The position numbers and the translations under genes were made by a program. The notes under the pieces are model-generated. The model made no database searches. It worked only from the letters and a program-made list of their open reading frames with translations, and was not told the DNA's origin. A stretch of 64,000 nt of DNA from Virgibacillus sp. MSJ-26 (GTDB lineage Bacteria; Bacillota; Bacilli; Bacillales; Amphibacillaceae): NCBI RefSeq assembly GCF_018918075.1, contig NZ_JAHLPW010000011.1, positions 62,001 through 126,000 of the forward strand, read 5' to 3'. Shown piece after piece: positions 1 to 10,981 of the stretch. Position 1 is the stretch's first letter. Each line of letters begins with the position of its first letter.

Positions 1-2074
<2,074 letters not shown>

Positions 2075-2106
2075 AATACGCTTCACCTCATCAACCTATC
2101 ATCTTA

Positions 2107-3225
2107 TTATGCGTTTTTATTTACAGTGCCTGCATGTACTGTAAATAAATCTGCTTCTTTCAACGTATCATGATGAATCCCTTCGACACTCGTTGTAGAA
2201 ACAAAAGTTTGAACTTTTCCTTGTATTGTATTTAACAAGTGAGATTGTCTGAAGTCATCCAATTCACTCAGTACATCATCAAGGAGTAAAACTGGATACT
2301 CACCAATCTCGTTATATATCAATTCAATTTCTGCCAATTTTAAAGAAAGGGCGGTTGTCCTTTGTTGGCCTTGTGATCCATAAACTTGGACATTGCGGTC
2401 ATTTACATAAAATACCAAGTCATCACGATGAGGCCCTATTAAAGTGGTTCCTCGTTCAATCTCTTTGTCTTTAATTTTACTAAATTCCTTTTGATAGATA
2501 CTCTCTATTTTCTCCTTGTTTTCATCTTCTAATACTTCAATTGACGGAGAGTACCTTATGTCTAGTCGTTCTATCTTACGACTTATTCCATAATGAATAG
2601 GACTCGCCCATTTTTTTAGCAGTTTTAAGAAAGTAAAACGACGTTCTAATATTGAGGTGGCATGTTCAATTAACTGTTCTGTCAGCACATCTAGCATCAC
2701 GTCATCTTTAGTTACCTTCCGCTGTAATTGTTTTAATAAATGATTTCGTTGCTTTAATATCTTTTGATAATGTGTAAGATGATAAATGTATCTAGGTTGG
2801 ATTTGTCCTAACTCCATATCAATAAAGCGCCGTCTGATTTGTGGAGGACCTTTGACTAAAGTTAAATCTTCTGGAGCAAACATAACAACATTTAACATAC
2901 CAATATAACCACTTAAACGTTGTTGCTCAATATGATTTAATTTAGCTTTCTTACCTTTTGCTGAGAAGATAACTTCAAGTGGAAATTGACGATTTCTCTT
3001 CGAAAGTCTACCCTCTATTTTAGCATACTTTTCATCCCATTGGATAAGTTCTTTTTCACGAGAAGTCCGATGAGATTTAGTGAAAGCTAGTAAATAAATA
3101 GCCTCCATTAGGTTTGTTTTACCTTGAGCATTTTCTCCGATAATCACATTTACTTTATTATCAAAAGAGAGCTCCAGCTCATCATAATTTCGATAATTTT
3201 TTAATTTTAATTGCTCGATATGCAT
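2107..3225 (-). CDS. recF: DNA replication/repair protein RecF
   Basis: SMC-like ATPase that helps load RecA on gapped DNA at stalled forks, working with RecO and RecR. The 372-aa product has Walker [10 protein letters not shown] near residues 30-38, the ABC-type signature [13 protein letters not shown] near 283, and Walker [12 protein letters not shown] near 318-328. ATG at 3225 follows GAGGAATTAAT. Length matches B. subtilis RecF (about 370). It lies 30 nt after the yaaA stop and 33 nt before the remB start codon, so cotranscription is likely. Confidence 0.97.
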   Translation of the reverse strand: MHIEQLKLKNYRNYDELELSFDNKVNVIIGENAQGKTNLMEAIYLLAFTKSHRTSREKELIQWDEKYAKIEGRLSKRNRQFPLEVIFSAKGKKAKLNHIEQQRLSGYIGMLNVVMFAPEDLTLVKGPPQIRRRFIDMELGQIQPRYIYHLTHYQKILKQRNHLLKQLQRKVTKDDVMLDVLTEQLIEHATSILERRFTFLKLLKKWASPIHYGISRKIERLDIRYSPSIEVLEDENKEKIESIYQKEFSKIKDKEIERGTTLIGPHRDDLVFYVNDRNVQVYGSQGQQRTTALSLKLAEIELIYNEIGEYPVLLLDDVLSELDDFRQSHLLNTIQGKVQTFVSTTSVEGIHHDTLKEADLFTVHAGTVNKNA

Positions 3226-3254
3226 ATTAATTCCTCTTTATCAGGGATCTCAGT

Positions 3255-3479
3255 TTAATCTTTTTCTCGACCAACTATTATTGTACCGGCTTCTTCAATC
3301 TGAATTTCATCACCTGGATATAATTTTCGTCCACGACGATGTTCTTTTTCTCCGTTTACAATCACACCTACGTCTTGTAAATAAGTCTTAATCATACCAC
3401 CAGTTTCTAATACATTTGCCAATTTTATTAATTGACCTAATGTAATAAACTCTGTGTTAATAGTTATTTCTTCCTTCAT
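3255..3479 (-). CDS. yaaA: S4-domain RNA-binding protein YaaA
   Basis: Short S4-like RNA-binding protein encoded between dnaN and recF in Bacillaceae. B. subtilis YaaA has been linked to ribosome assembly, but the role is not well fixed. The 74-aa product from ATG 3479 begins MKEEITINTEFITLGQLIKL, aligning well with the N-terminus of the family. It contains the S4 core with G-rich turn, then RRGRKLYPGDEI. In-frame GTG (3488) and TTG (3491) codons lie upstream near an AAGGAG, so the true start could be up to four codons earlier. Confidence 0.85.
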   Translation of the reverse strand: MKEEITINTEFITLGQLIKLANVLETGGMIKTYLQDVGVIVNGEKEHRRGRKLYPGDEIQIEEAGTIIVGREKD

Positions 3480-3726
3480 TTTCTCCACCAATCTCCTTAC
3501 TTAATCTCAAAGGCATTTATAACTATTTTACTAAAGTTTTTGACTTAATGAAAGGATATCCCCTTAAATTACCCAAAAACCCCTCAAAAGTCCTTCTATT
3601 TGATTTTTAGACGCAGTAAAACATTAATTAAAGGTTAAAATTTTGTATTAATGAACTTTTAATTAGACTGGATAGTATGAAAATAGGGTATTTCTTTATC
3701 TTAAAATACATTTTTAGATATTCACA

Positions 3727-3735
3727 TGTGGATAA
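3727..3735. promoter_or_regulatory. Perfect DnaA box in the dnaN-yaaA gap
   Basis: TGTGGATAA, the exact complement of the consensus TTATCCACA. It is isolated in the 420-nt non-coding gap between yaaA and dnaN, outside the two main oriC clusters, and just beyond a terminator-like hairpin. A possible DnaA titration or regulatory site; function inferred. Confidence 0.6.
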
Positions 3736-3749
3736 GACAAAGAGAGATT

Positions 3750-3809
3750 AAAAATAAAATCCGAACAATAATGCAAAACCTTAGATAAGAGTTTCACATC
3801 TGTTCGGAT
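3750..3809 (-). terminator. Terminator-like hairpin after dnaN
   Basis: Read on the minus strand, ATCCGAACA (3809-3801) pairs with TGTTCGGAT (3767-3759) across a 33-nt loop and is followed by a T-rich run (TTTATTTTTAA). It lies between dnaN and yaaA, so it may partly separate dnaA-dnaN from yaaA-recF-remB-gyrB. The long loop lowers confidence. The rest of the gap (3480-3899) shows only AT-rich sequence and the DnaA box. Confidence 0.55.
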
Positions 3810-3899
3810 GAAATAATAATTGACTTAGCACCTACTAGGACGACATATGAGATTCTATAAACATACTAAGTCTTTATCTATTTTTTGAGTGAATAGTTT

Positions 3900-5036
3900 T
3901 TAATAAGTTCGTACTGGTAAAATAAGCTGAATAATTGGATCATCATTTTGAGGACGGATAATAAATGGCCGCATCGCACCCGTAAATTCTATATTAATTT
4001 CGTCTACTTCAATGGCTCTAAGTGCATCCATCATATATTTTGAACTAAATGAGATTTTTAACTCTTCACCTTCAATTGATTGTACCGAAATATCTTCAAC
4101 AGCTTGACCAATTTCCGATGAACTACCAGTGATTTCAATCGTATTGTCACCCTTTGTCACTAATCGAACAACATTATTATGTTCCTCTTTTGCAAGTAGG
4201 GATGCACGATCAATTGTTTGAAGTAAATTTCTTGTATTTACACTTATTTTCGTCAGACTTTCATCTGGAATTAATCGTGAAGTTTCTGGATAATTTCCAT
4301 CAAGTAAACGAGACATGAATTTTAAGTGTTTTGTTCGAAATAAGATTTGATTATTCGACATGCTTATTTCCACTTTTTCTTCAGTATCATCTAGTATTTT
4401 ATTTAGTTCATTTAAACTTTTACCAGGAATAACAACATTTGAAAATTCTATATTACTTGTTTCAATTGGAATATCTCTGGATGCTAAACGGTGACTGTCA
4501 GTCGCAGTGAAGTTAAGCTTTCCATCTTTTAGTGTGAGATTAACCCCCGTTAAAATAGGGCGTGTTTCCATAGTTGAAACAGCAAATACGGTTTGTTTAA
4601 TTAATCCTTTTAATAAATCGATAGGTAATTCAAAACTCTCGTCTGCTTGAACTTGCATAATTTGTGGGTATTCTTCTGCATCTTGTCCATTCAAATTAAA
4701 TTCAGCATTTCCAGATCTAATGGTGACTTTCATATTTTCATCTGTTTCTATCTCCACGGTATTCTCTGGTAGCTTACGAATAATATCCGGAAAATACTTA
4801 GCTTGAAGAATAATACTTCCTTCTTCTATATTTTCTATATTGATTTGTTCATCTTCTTCAGTAGGAATAAACGATTCAATTGAAATATCAGAGTCACTAC
4901 CTGTAAGTGTTATTCCATGTTGTCTTACTTCTAATTTCATCCCCGTTAAAATTGGAATGGCAACTCTAGCTGAGATGGCTTTCATGACGTCTTGTATACT
5001 AGCCATTAATCTATCGCGATTGATGACGAATTTCAT
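3900..5036 (-). CDS. dnaN: DNA polymerase III beta subunit (sliding clamp)
   Basis: Ring-shaped processivity factor that tethers DNA polymerases to DNA. The reading frame is open to 5054, but GAGGAGGATCC precedes the ATG at 5036, giving 378 aa starting MKFVINRDRLM, exactly the length of B. subtilis DnaN. The three repeated clamp domains are recognisable by PILTGMKLEV (domain I), RPILTGVNLTL (domain II) and the C-terminal PIIQLILPVRTY. It is transcribed in the same direction as dnaA, 187 nt downstream, the gap holding the unwinding region of oriC. Confidence 0.98.
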   Translation of the reverse strand: MKFVINRDRLMASIQDVMKAISARVAIPILTGMKLEVRQHGITLTGSDSDISIESFIPTEEDEQINIENIEEGSIILQAKYFPDIIRKLPENTVEIETDENMKVTIRSGNAEFNLNGQDAEEYPQIMQVQADESFELPIDLLKGLIKQTVFAVSTMETRPILTGVNLTLKDGKLNFTATDSHRLASRDIPIETSNIEFSNVVIPGKSLNELNKILDDTEEKVEISMSNNQILFRTKHLKFMSRLLDGNYPETSRLIPDESLTKISVNTRNLLQTIDRASLLAKEEHNNVVRLVTKGDNTIEITGSSSEIGQAVEDISVQSIEGEELKISFSSKYMMDALRAIEVDEINIEFTGAMRPFIIRPQNDDPIIQLILPVRTY

Positions 5037-5061
5037 ATTTTGGATCCTCCTCATAAATGAT

Positions 5062-5129
5062 ACATATATATATTTATTATTAATAAAATATAGTAACAGT
5101 AGTAATAAGCCCTGTGACTATGTGGATAA
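5062..5129. other. oriC unwinding region (DnaA box, GC stretch, DnaA-trio-like tract, DUE)
   Basis: Read on the minus strand (dnaA direction): a perfect DnaA box TTATCCACA (5129-5121), then a short GC-rich stretch (5118-5109). Next comes a tract of repeated three-base units resembling DnaA-trios, TTA-TTA-CTA-CTG-TTA-CTA (5108-5091), then almost pure AT to 5062. This order matches the basal unwinding system described for B. subtilis. A second near-consensus box TTATCCCCA (5156-5164 on the plus strand) lies just outside. The elements are seen; the unwinding role follows from that precedent. Confidence 0.75.
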
Positions 5130-5223
5130 CTCACTTTAAGCTTTTATATACGAAGTTATCCCCATGTGGAAAAAGTGTGCACAAGTTAGAACTGTTATTC
5201 AACCTATTCACATGTTAATAGAT

Positions 5224-6567
5224 TCATATTGACTTCAGCTGTTCTGTTAATTCTTCAATTTCTTTATTTAATAAGGTATCCTCTTTAATCATTTTAGATA
5301 TTTTGTCGTGGGCGTGTAGTACAGTTGTATGATCACGGCCACCAAATTCCTTGCCTATATTAGGTAAGGACGAGTCTGTTAACTCTCTTGAAAGATACAT
5401 AGCAATTTGACGAGGCAGTACAATTGCTTTTGTTCTCTTTTTAGCTAAAATCTCATCTACTTTCACGTCGTACTTTTCTCCGACGAATTCCTGTATGGCT
5501 TTAATGGTGATTTCTTTCGGTTTATTGCTCGGAATAATATCTTTTAATGCATCAGCTGCTAAAGCAGCGTCGATATCTTGATTGACGAGAGAAGAGTAGG
5601 CAACAACTCTAATTAACGCGCCTTCGAGTTCGCGAATATTTGTATCGATTTGATTAGCAATATAAAGCATGACTTCATTTGGGATATCAAGGCCTTCAGC
5701 TTTGGCCTTTTTATTAAGAATAGCAATTCTTGTTTCAAGATCAGGAGGGGTAATATCTGTAATAAGTCCCCATTCAAAACGCGAACGCAAACGATCTTCC
5801 AAAGTTGGAATTTCCTTAGGTGGACGATCACTTGAAATAATAATTTGTTTATTCTCTTCATGAAGTGCATTGAACGTATGGAAGAATTCTTCTTGGGTTG
5901 ATTCTTTACCTGCAATAAATTGGATATCATCAATCAATAAGACATCTACATTACGATATTTATTTCGGAAAGAGATTGTTTTATTATCCATAATGGCGTT
6001 AATAAACTCATTTGTAAATTTCTCAGATGATATGTAAACAACCCGAGCGTCTTTATTATGCTCCCGAACGTAATGACCAATCGCATGCATTAAATGTGTT
6101 TTCCCTAATCCTACACCACCATAAATAAATAAAGGATTGTATGCTTTGGCCGGCGCTTCTGCCACTGCAAGAGAAGCAGCATGTGCGAAACGGTTTCCTG
6201 ATCCGATAACAAATGTATCAAAAGTATACTTAGGATTTAACATTGTTTTTTGTAAATCAGGTTCTTGATTAATAGTTTTACTTTGTTCTTTTACAGGATT
6301 GGTTTTAGTCGTCTTTTCTTCTTCAGGGATCACAAATTTAATATCTAAATTAGCTCCAGTAACTTCGATTAAGATGTCACGAATTAATTGCGTATATCTT
6401 TCTTGCAACCAGTCCTTAGCAAATTCATTAGGTGCCGTGATTGTTAAGGTGTTCTCCTGAAGGGATTTGGCTTTGGTGTTTTTTAACCATGTATCAAAAC
6501 TAGGCTTACTTATTTTCTCTTCAATGTGTTTTAGTGCAGATGTCCAAAGATCATCAATATTTTCCAA
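5224..6567 (-). CDS. dnaA: Chromosomal replication initiator DnaA
   Basis: AAA+ ATPase that binds DnaA boxes and opens oriC. The product is 447 aa (446 in B. subtilis). Domain I is at the N-terminus; Walker A GGVGLGKT is at 150-157; Walker B LLIDD is at 210-214. The domain IV DNA-binding signature [15 protein letters not shown] starts near residue 409. The start is a TTG at 6567, preceded by GAAAGGGGTGAAAG; no suitable ATG exists nearby, so a rare initiation codon is used. The gene is flanked on both sides by DnaA boxes, consistent with autoregulation. Confidence 0.98.
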   Translation of the reverse strand: MENIDDLWTSALKHIEEKISKPSFDTWLKNTKAKSLQENTLTITAPNEFAKDWLQERYTQLIRDILIEVTGANLDIKFVIPEEEKTTKTNPVKEQSKTINQEPDLQKTMLNPKYTFDTFVIGSGNRFAHAASLAVAEAPAKAYNPLFIYGGVGLGKTHLMHAIGHYVREHNKDARVVYISSEKFTNEFINAIMDNKTISFRNKYRNVDVLLIDDIQFIAGKESTQEEFFHTFNALHEENKQIIISSDRPPKEIPTLEDRLRSRFEWGLITDITPPDLETRIAILNKKAKAEGLDIPNEVMLYIANQIDTNIRELEGALIRVVAYSSLVNQDIDAALAADALKDIIPSNKPKEITIKAIQEFVGEKYDVKVDEILAKKRTKAIVLPRQIAMYLSRELTDSSLPNIGKEFGGRDHTTVLHAHDKISKMIKEDTLLNKEIEELTEQLKSI

Positions 6568-6600
6568 TAACTTTCACCCCTTTCAAAAGTACTGTGATAA

Positions 6601-6655
6601 GAATAAAAAGCCTCTCACAATGTCATTTGCATGATTACTACAAAGACGGAAAGGC
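6601..6655 (-). promoter_or_regulatory. Terminator-like hairpin in the dnaA leader
   Basis: On the minus strand GCCTTTC (6655-6649) can pair with GAGAGGC (6616-6610), one G-U pair, across a 32-nt loop. TTTTTATTC follows. It lies 34-88 nt before the dnaA TTG start, so it may act as an attenuator or as leader structure. It could also be chance; the loop is long. Confidence 0.35.
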
Positions 6656-6815
6656 AATAAATTAATTTTAAGTTAGTTTGTATGCGTTAATTTCATAATA
6701 AAAACTATAATGTTTTGAGTCCATAAAAATTTATTACTGTCTTATGAATAATTTCCGATCTGTTTGCATCTAATAGGGTAAGCCATTTTAATAGTTATAC
6801 TCAAAAATAACATCT

Positions 6816-7091
6816 TGTGGATAGTTTAATAACAGAGTTGTGATTATCTATCCACAACTTATCCACATTATGTGCATAAGTATATTACTAAAAATAGTTT
6901 TACACATGTATAAGCATAATAATAATACCAAAATAAATGCTAGTGTGCAATGGATTTTAAATGCTTATCCACATTTTACATATGTTGTAGATAAAGGTAA
7001 TCCACAGCACTATAATTTGTGGTTAAGTTGTCGATAATTGTTGTGGATGAAAAAATCTTGTCGAATTATAATAAACAAGGGATGTGGATAA
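6816..7091. other. oriC upstream DnaA-box cluster
   Basis: Perfect consensus boxes: TTATCCACA at 6859-6867 and 6965-6973, TGTGGATAA at 7083-7091. One-mismatch boxes: TGTGGATAG 6816-6824, CTATCCACA 6848-6856, TGTGCATAA 6871-6879, TGTAGATAA 6986-6994, TAATCCACA 6998-7006, TGTCGATAA 7029-7037, TGTGGATGA 7042-7050. This ten-box group in the dnaA-rpmH gap corresponds in position to incA/incB of the B. subtilis origin. No gene is credible in 6568-7260. Two TGTCGAA motifs (7059-7065, 7137-7143) match the Spo0A box. Confidence 0.9.
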
Positions 7092-7165
7092 CCTTATAGT
7101 AGAGGTAATTCACTTTTTTGTGACAATGAATGATCATGTCGAATAGAAAAAACTTTAGGGTCTAG

Positions 7166-7195
7166 TTGACAAATGATTGTTTTTTTAAGTATAAT
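7166..7195 (+). promoter_or_regulatory. Sigma-A promoter of rpmH
   Basis: TTGACA (7166-7171), 18-bp spacer, TATAAT (7190-7195): both hexamers are perfect. It directs rpmH, whose start is 65 nt downstream, and it diverges from dnaA. Confidence 0.85.
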
Positions 7196-7260
7196 TACAA
7201 AGACTGTCTAATGGATAGATGTTAATTTGGATGTTAATCCCTCGGGGAGGTGCAAGATAA

Positions 7261-7394
<134 letters not shown>

Positions 7395-7395
<1 letters not shown>

Positions 7396-7424
7396 GCCAC
7401 TGAAAAAGATCAGTGGTCTTTTTC
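7395..7424 (+). terminator. Terminator after rpmH
   Basis: GGCCACTGA (7395-7403) pairs with TCAGTGGTC (7410-7418) around a 6-nt A-rich loop, followed by TTTTTC. The first G is also the last base of the rpmH stop codon. Partial read-through probably supplies rnpA. Confidence 0.85.
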
Positions 7425-7516
7425 ACTATGGGCATTGTTTTTGATAAAATCTCATTTTAAAGCAAAATATGAGAGTATGTAATGAAGTAATGGTTCTTGT
7501 AATAAAAGGTGATATG

Positions 7517-7879
7517 ATGAAAAAAGCATTCCGAGTGAAAGACAATAAAGAGTTTCAAGCAATTTTTAAAAAAGGAAAATCCTTTGCCAATCGACAGTTA
7601 GTTCTCTATTACAGGAAGAAGTCTGGACAAGCTCACTTTCGCGTTGGTTTATCTGTTGGTAAGAAAATTGGTAATGCAGTCGTACGTAATCGCATAAAGC
7701 GATATTTACGCCAATCTTTTCATGAATTGGAAAAGGACATACGGTCTGAATATGACATGATCATTATAGCTCGCCAGCCAACTAACAACATGGAGTTTAA
7801 AGAAGTGAAAAGTAGCTTAATTCATCTTTTATCTAGAGAAGGATTATTAAAACGTTCCAATAAGAAAAGAAAAAATTAA
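7517..7879 (+). CDS. rnpA: Ribonuclease P protein component
   Basis: Protein cofactor of RNase P, which matures tRNA 5' ends with the catalytic RNA. The frame is open from 7469, but AAAGGTGAT sits just before the ATG at 7517, giving 120 aa (116 in B. subtilis) beginning [13 protein letters not shown]. The family RNR signature is visible as [13 protein letters not shown], and the C-terminus is lysine-rich (KRSNKKRKN). An adjacent ATG at 7514 is one codon earlier and closer to the ribosome binding site, so it is less likely. Confidence 0.96.
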   Translation: MKKAFRVKDNKEFQAIFKKGKSFANRQLVLYYRKKSGQAHFRVGLSVGKKIGNAVVRNRIKRYLRQSFHELEKDIRSEYDMIIIARQPTNNMEFKEVKSSLIHLLSREGLLKRSNKKRKN

Positions 7880-8068
7880 TAGTCATTTTTTTCTTCTAAT
7901 TTAGATATTTTTATGAGTTTATAATTGATGGCGTATTGATAGAAAATAGGGGCCATTTAAGATAAAATACACATAGTTACTAGTTATAAGAAATGTTATA
8001 TTTATTTTTACAATGAAGTTTTATTAAAAAATTCAATTATTCAAGGTTTATCTGCGTTAGGAGGAAGT

Positions 8069-8848
8069 ATGTTGCGTAATAAAAAGGTCTTATTGCTTGT
8101 GGCCTTAATTGGTTTGATTGTATTTCTGTCTGGGTGTACTCAAATTGACCAACCGATCACGCCCGAGAGTACAGGTATTTGGAATAAGTATTTTGTTTAT
8201 CCATTATCGCAAGTCATTACATTTTTTGCTGATTTATTCAATAGTAGTTATGGATTAGCTATTGTTGTTGTTACTCTTATTATTCGTTTAGTTCTCGTAC
8301 CGTTAAACGTTAAACAAATTAAAAGTACAAAGGCAATGCAAGAGGTCCAGCCTGAGATTCAGGCACTACAAAAGAAATATAGTTCAAAAGACGCGAACAC
8401 ACAGCAAAAGCTACAGCAAGAAACAATGGCATTATTCCAAAAACATGGTGTTAATCCGCTTGCTGGTTGTTTGCCGATATTTATTCAGATGCCGATTTTG
8501 ATTGCGATGTATCATGCGATTATGCGTACTGAAGCTATTAAAGAAGGAAGCTTCTTATGGTTTGAGTTGGGAGCAGCAGATCCGCTTCATATTTTACCGA
8601 TTATTGCAGGTGGAGCTACCTTTTTCCAACAAAAACTTATGATGGCCGATAACGCTGCTGTGTCACAAAATCCACAAATGAAAGTTATGTTATATGTTAT
8701 GCCAATTATGATTACCGTCTTTGCCTTTATGTTCCCAGCAGCACTTGCCCTTTACTGGGTTGTCGGTAACGTATTTATGGTTGCTCAAACCTTATTTATT
8801 CGTAATCCAATGATGAAAGATGCTAGTACAGGAGGAGAGAAAAAGTGA
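8069..8848 (+). CDS. yidC: Membrane protein insertase YidC (SpoIIIJ-type lipoprotein)
   Basis: Inserts proteins into the cytoplasmic membrane with or without Sec; the B. subtilis orthologue SpoIIIJ is also needed for sigma-G activation in the forespore. The 259-aa product has a lipoprotein signal peptide with lipobox LSGC (Cys 23). The YidC core follows: TM helix near 55-80 containing [16 protein letters not shown] with the conserved hydrophilic-groove Arg, a charged hairpin near 95-125, and further TM helices to the C-terminus. ATG 8069 follows TTAGGAGGAAG. The stop overlaps the jag start (GTGA), indicating coupled translation. Confidence 0.96.
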   Translation: MLRNKKVLLLVALIGLIVFLSGCTQIDQPITPESTGIWNKYFVYPLSQVITFFADLFNSSYGLAIVVVTLIIRLVLVPLNVKQIKSTKAMQEVQPEIQALQKKYSSKDANTQQKLQQETMALFQKHGVNPLAGCLPIFIQMPILIAMYHAIMRTEAIKEGSFLWFELGAADPLHILPIIAGGATFFQQKLMMADNAAVSQNPQMKVMLYVMPIMITVFAFMFPAALALYWVVGNVFMVAQTLFIRNPMMKDASTGGEKK

Positions 8849-9474
8849 GGGAAATAACTGCTAGTGGACAAACAGTAGATGAAGCGGTCCAATCAGCATT
8901 AGAGCAGTTAGACACAACGAAGGACCAAGTTGACGTAACAATTATCGATGAAGGTAAAAAAGGAATACTTGGTGTGTTTGGATCTAAACCAGCCATTGTT
9001 AAAGTTGTAAGAGTCAAAAACCAAGTTGAAGAAGCTGAAACCTATCTTCGTGAAATTATCAATCAAATGAACATTGAAATAGATTTGACTGTCACTGAGA
9101 ATGAGAACGATAATCACGTTACATTTGATATGAGTGGTGAAAAGATAGCAATTTTAATAGGAAAACGTGGTCAAACACTAAATGCCTTGCAATATCTTGT
9201 ACATCTAGCAATAAATAAAGAAGGTAAGCAATATTATACAGTTACAGTGGATGCTGAGGGGTATCGTGCACGACGACAGAAAACCCTTGAAACCCTAGCT
9301 GATAGAATGGCTCAAAAAGCAATCCAGATTAAGCGCAAAGTTGCTCTCGAACCAATGCCTGCCTATGAGCGAAAAATCATTCATAGCGCTCTACAAAAAA
9401 ATAACAAGGTTTCAACTTACTCGGATGGTGTCGAACCCCATCGTCATATTGTTATTAAACTAGTTGAAAAATAA
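8845..9474 (+). CDS. khpB: RNA-binding protein KhpB/Jag (SpoIIIJ-associated)
   Basis: 209-aa cytoplasmic RNA-binding protein partnered with KhpA in other Firmicutes and linked to cell elongation and sporulation. Domains in order: Jag-N (about 1-52, [14 protein letters not shown]), a KH domain ([20 protein letters not shown] near 100-125), and R3H at the C-terminus ([15 protein letters not shown], about 170-185). The start is GTG 8845, overlapping the yidC stop and preceded by GGAGGAGAG inside yidC. A bidirectional terminator follows. Confidence 0.95.
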   Translation: MREITASGQTVDEAVQSALEQLDTTKDQVDVTIIDEGKKGILGVFGSKPAIVKVVRVKNQVEEAETYLREIINQMNIEIDLTVTENENDNHVTFDMSGEKIAILIGKRGQTLNALQYLVHLAINKEGKQYYTVTVDAEGYRARRQKTLETLADRMAQKAIQIKRKVALEPMPAYERKIIHSALQKNNKVSTYSDGVEPHRHIVIKLVEK

Positions 9475-9483
9475 GACATTAAA

Positions 9484-9527
9484 AAACACTTACTAACTGA
9501 TTTTTCAGTGTAAGTGTTTGTTTTTTT
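9484..9527. terminator. Bidirectional terminator between jag and apbE
   Basis: AAACACTTAC (9484-9493) pairs with GTAAGTGTTT (9510-9519), with a second inner stem ACTGA/TCAGT. T-runs lie on both sides, so it can end rightward jag and leftward apbE transcription. Confidence 0.9.
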
Positions 9528-9533
9528 ATAGAT

Positions 9534-10475
9534 TCAAGTAACTAATTGGTTCAAATATGGTTTGATACCTGTTGAATAAAGAAGGTCACCATTTTTGGTG
9601 ATGACAATACCCTCCACATGTTTTATTTGCTCTAAGCTGTTGATGATTTGTTCGGAAGGTTGTCCAAATAGGCGGCTAGTCCATATTTCTCCGTCAATTG
9701 ACTTCTTTGATACCACTGTTAAGCTAGCAATATCAGTCGTAATAGGATAACCAGTATTTGGGTCTAAAATATGATGGTATGTTTGATTATCGATAATCGA
9801 CTTTCTTTCATAAATACCGGAAGTGACAACGGATTGGTTTAATGCTTTAACAACCGCAATATAAGTTCCTCGGACTTGAAAAGGGTGTTGAATTCCTATT
9901 CTCCAGAAGTTATCCTCGTGTTTGGGTGCATTTCCATAGGTCATGACGTTTCCGCCTAAGTTAATTAACCCTGCTGACACATTCATCGCGTCCAAATCTC
10001 CAATAATAAGATCAGCAATAAATCCTTTTGCTATGGCACCTAAATCAATAAACATTTCACGCTGTTTTAAAAATACCGTTTGAGCTTGGTCATTAAGAAT
10101 GATACCACGAGCGTTAATTTTACCAAGCAACTTTTGAATGGTTTCAGGTGTAGGGCGATGGGCTTCATTTGAACCAATTTGCCAGGCTTGAACGAGCGGT
10201 CCAATGGCAATATTCAAGTAACTATTATCAGCGGAGCTATGTTCTTTCCCGATTTTAATTAATTTATATAAATCTGGATGGACTTTCACTGGTTTGACAC
10301 CAGCGTTATTGTTCACTTCCATTAATTCTGAACCGGGGTCATGGATACTAAAACGTTTATCAAATTCATGCAATCGCATGATAATCTCATCCAAGATGAT
10401 CCGTGGTTTATTATGTTCAACTGATAATTGGATGTTCGTCCCCATCATATGTATTTCACAAGTTTGTATTGCCAT
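9534..10475 (-). CDS. apbE: FAD:protein FMN transferase (cytosolic ApbE)
   Basis: Transfers FMN from FAD onto a Thr/Ser hydroxyl in a short target motif (roughly D-x-x-S/T-G-A-T) of flavoproteins; Mg-dependent. The 313-aa product from ATG 10475 (AGGTGAT upstream) carries the family motifs FSIHDPGSELMEVN near 45-60, MFIDLGAIAKGF near 143-153, GGNVMTYG near 177 and LDPNTGYP near 240. It has no signal peptide or lipobox, so it should act in the cytosol, unlike many Gram-positive ApbE lipoproteins. Upstream on the same strand lies an FMN-reductase-like gene with two C-terminal target motifs, a very likely substrate, though a repeat element separates the two genes. Confidence 0.93.
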   Translation of the reverse strand: MAIQTCEIHMMGTNIQLSVEHNKPRIILDEIIMRLHEFDKRFSIHDPGSELMEVNNNAGVKPVKVHPDLYKLIKIGKEHSSADNSYLNIAIGPLVQAWQIGSNEAHRPTPETIQKLLGKINARGIILNDQAQTVFLKQREMFIDLGAIAKGFIADLIIGDLDAMNVSAGLINLGGNVMTYGNAPKHEDNFWRIGIQHPFQVRGTYIAVVKALNQSVVTSGIYERKSIIDNQTYHHILDPNTGYPITTDIASLTVVSKKSIDGEIWTSRLFGQPSEQIINSLEQIKHVEGIVITKNGDLLYSTGIKPYLNQLVT

Positions 10476-10552
10476 CTCTATCACCTATTCATTTGGGAAA
10501 ATATGTATTATTTTTATTATCTCTATACGGGGAGGAAGAAGAATTTAAAAAG

Positions 10553-10954
10553 CCAAAGAGGATGGGACATAAGTATTTTAGTTAATGTAAAAGCGAACGT
10601 ATTAAAGTGTATTTCTTTTAATATACACTTTTAAAATCAGCGTAGGAAAAATACGTAGACTCCTTGAAAAAATCGCGATGAATCGCTGTCGAAGTATTCC
10701 TTGTCCAGCAAGATGAAAGGCTTAGATGAGACCCCGCAGAGTGCCATGAATGATGGAAGGCTAAATTCGCGACGTCCTGTGGGGGCGCCTTCATGACCAA
10801 CATCCTGTTGGCTCGAGGCTCATCAGCAAAGAAGAATGAACTGCAATTCTTCTCCCCTGCGGAAAGCGAAGTATTTTTCCGAAGCGAATAACGCTCGCTT
10901 AAAATTGTTCGTCTTTTAATTACTAATACTTAGTTTTGTCCCAGCCTCCTTTGG
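10553..10954. repeat. Inverted-repeat intergenic element, about 400 bp
   Basis: The ends are imperfect inverted repeats of about 45 nt: the left end reads CCAAAGAGGATGGGACA and the complement of the right end reads CCAAAGGAGGCTGGGACA. Inner blocks are also quasi-palindromic (GGAAAAATACGTAGACTCC against GGAAAAATACTTCGCTTTCC). No protein gene is credible inside. I recall similar dispersed elements in other Bacillaceae genomes but cannot verify that here. It fills the gap between apbE and its putative substrate gene. It could be a non-autonomous mobile element or a structured RNA. Confidence 0.65.
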
Positions 10955-10981
10955 TTATATTATTCTTTAATTGTTTAATGG

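Noticed and set aside
6840-7037. Plus-strand ORF inside oriC (65 codons)
   Set aside because: Covers the DnaA boxes; low-complexity translation and no ribosome binding site.
9534-10475. Lipoprotein ApbE for extracellular flavinylation
   Set aside because: No signal peptide or lipobox Cys at the N-terminus.
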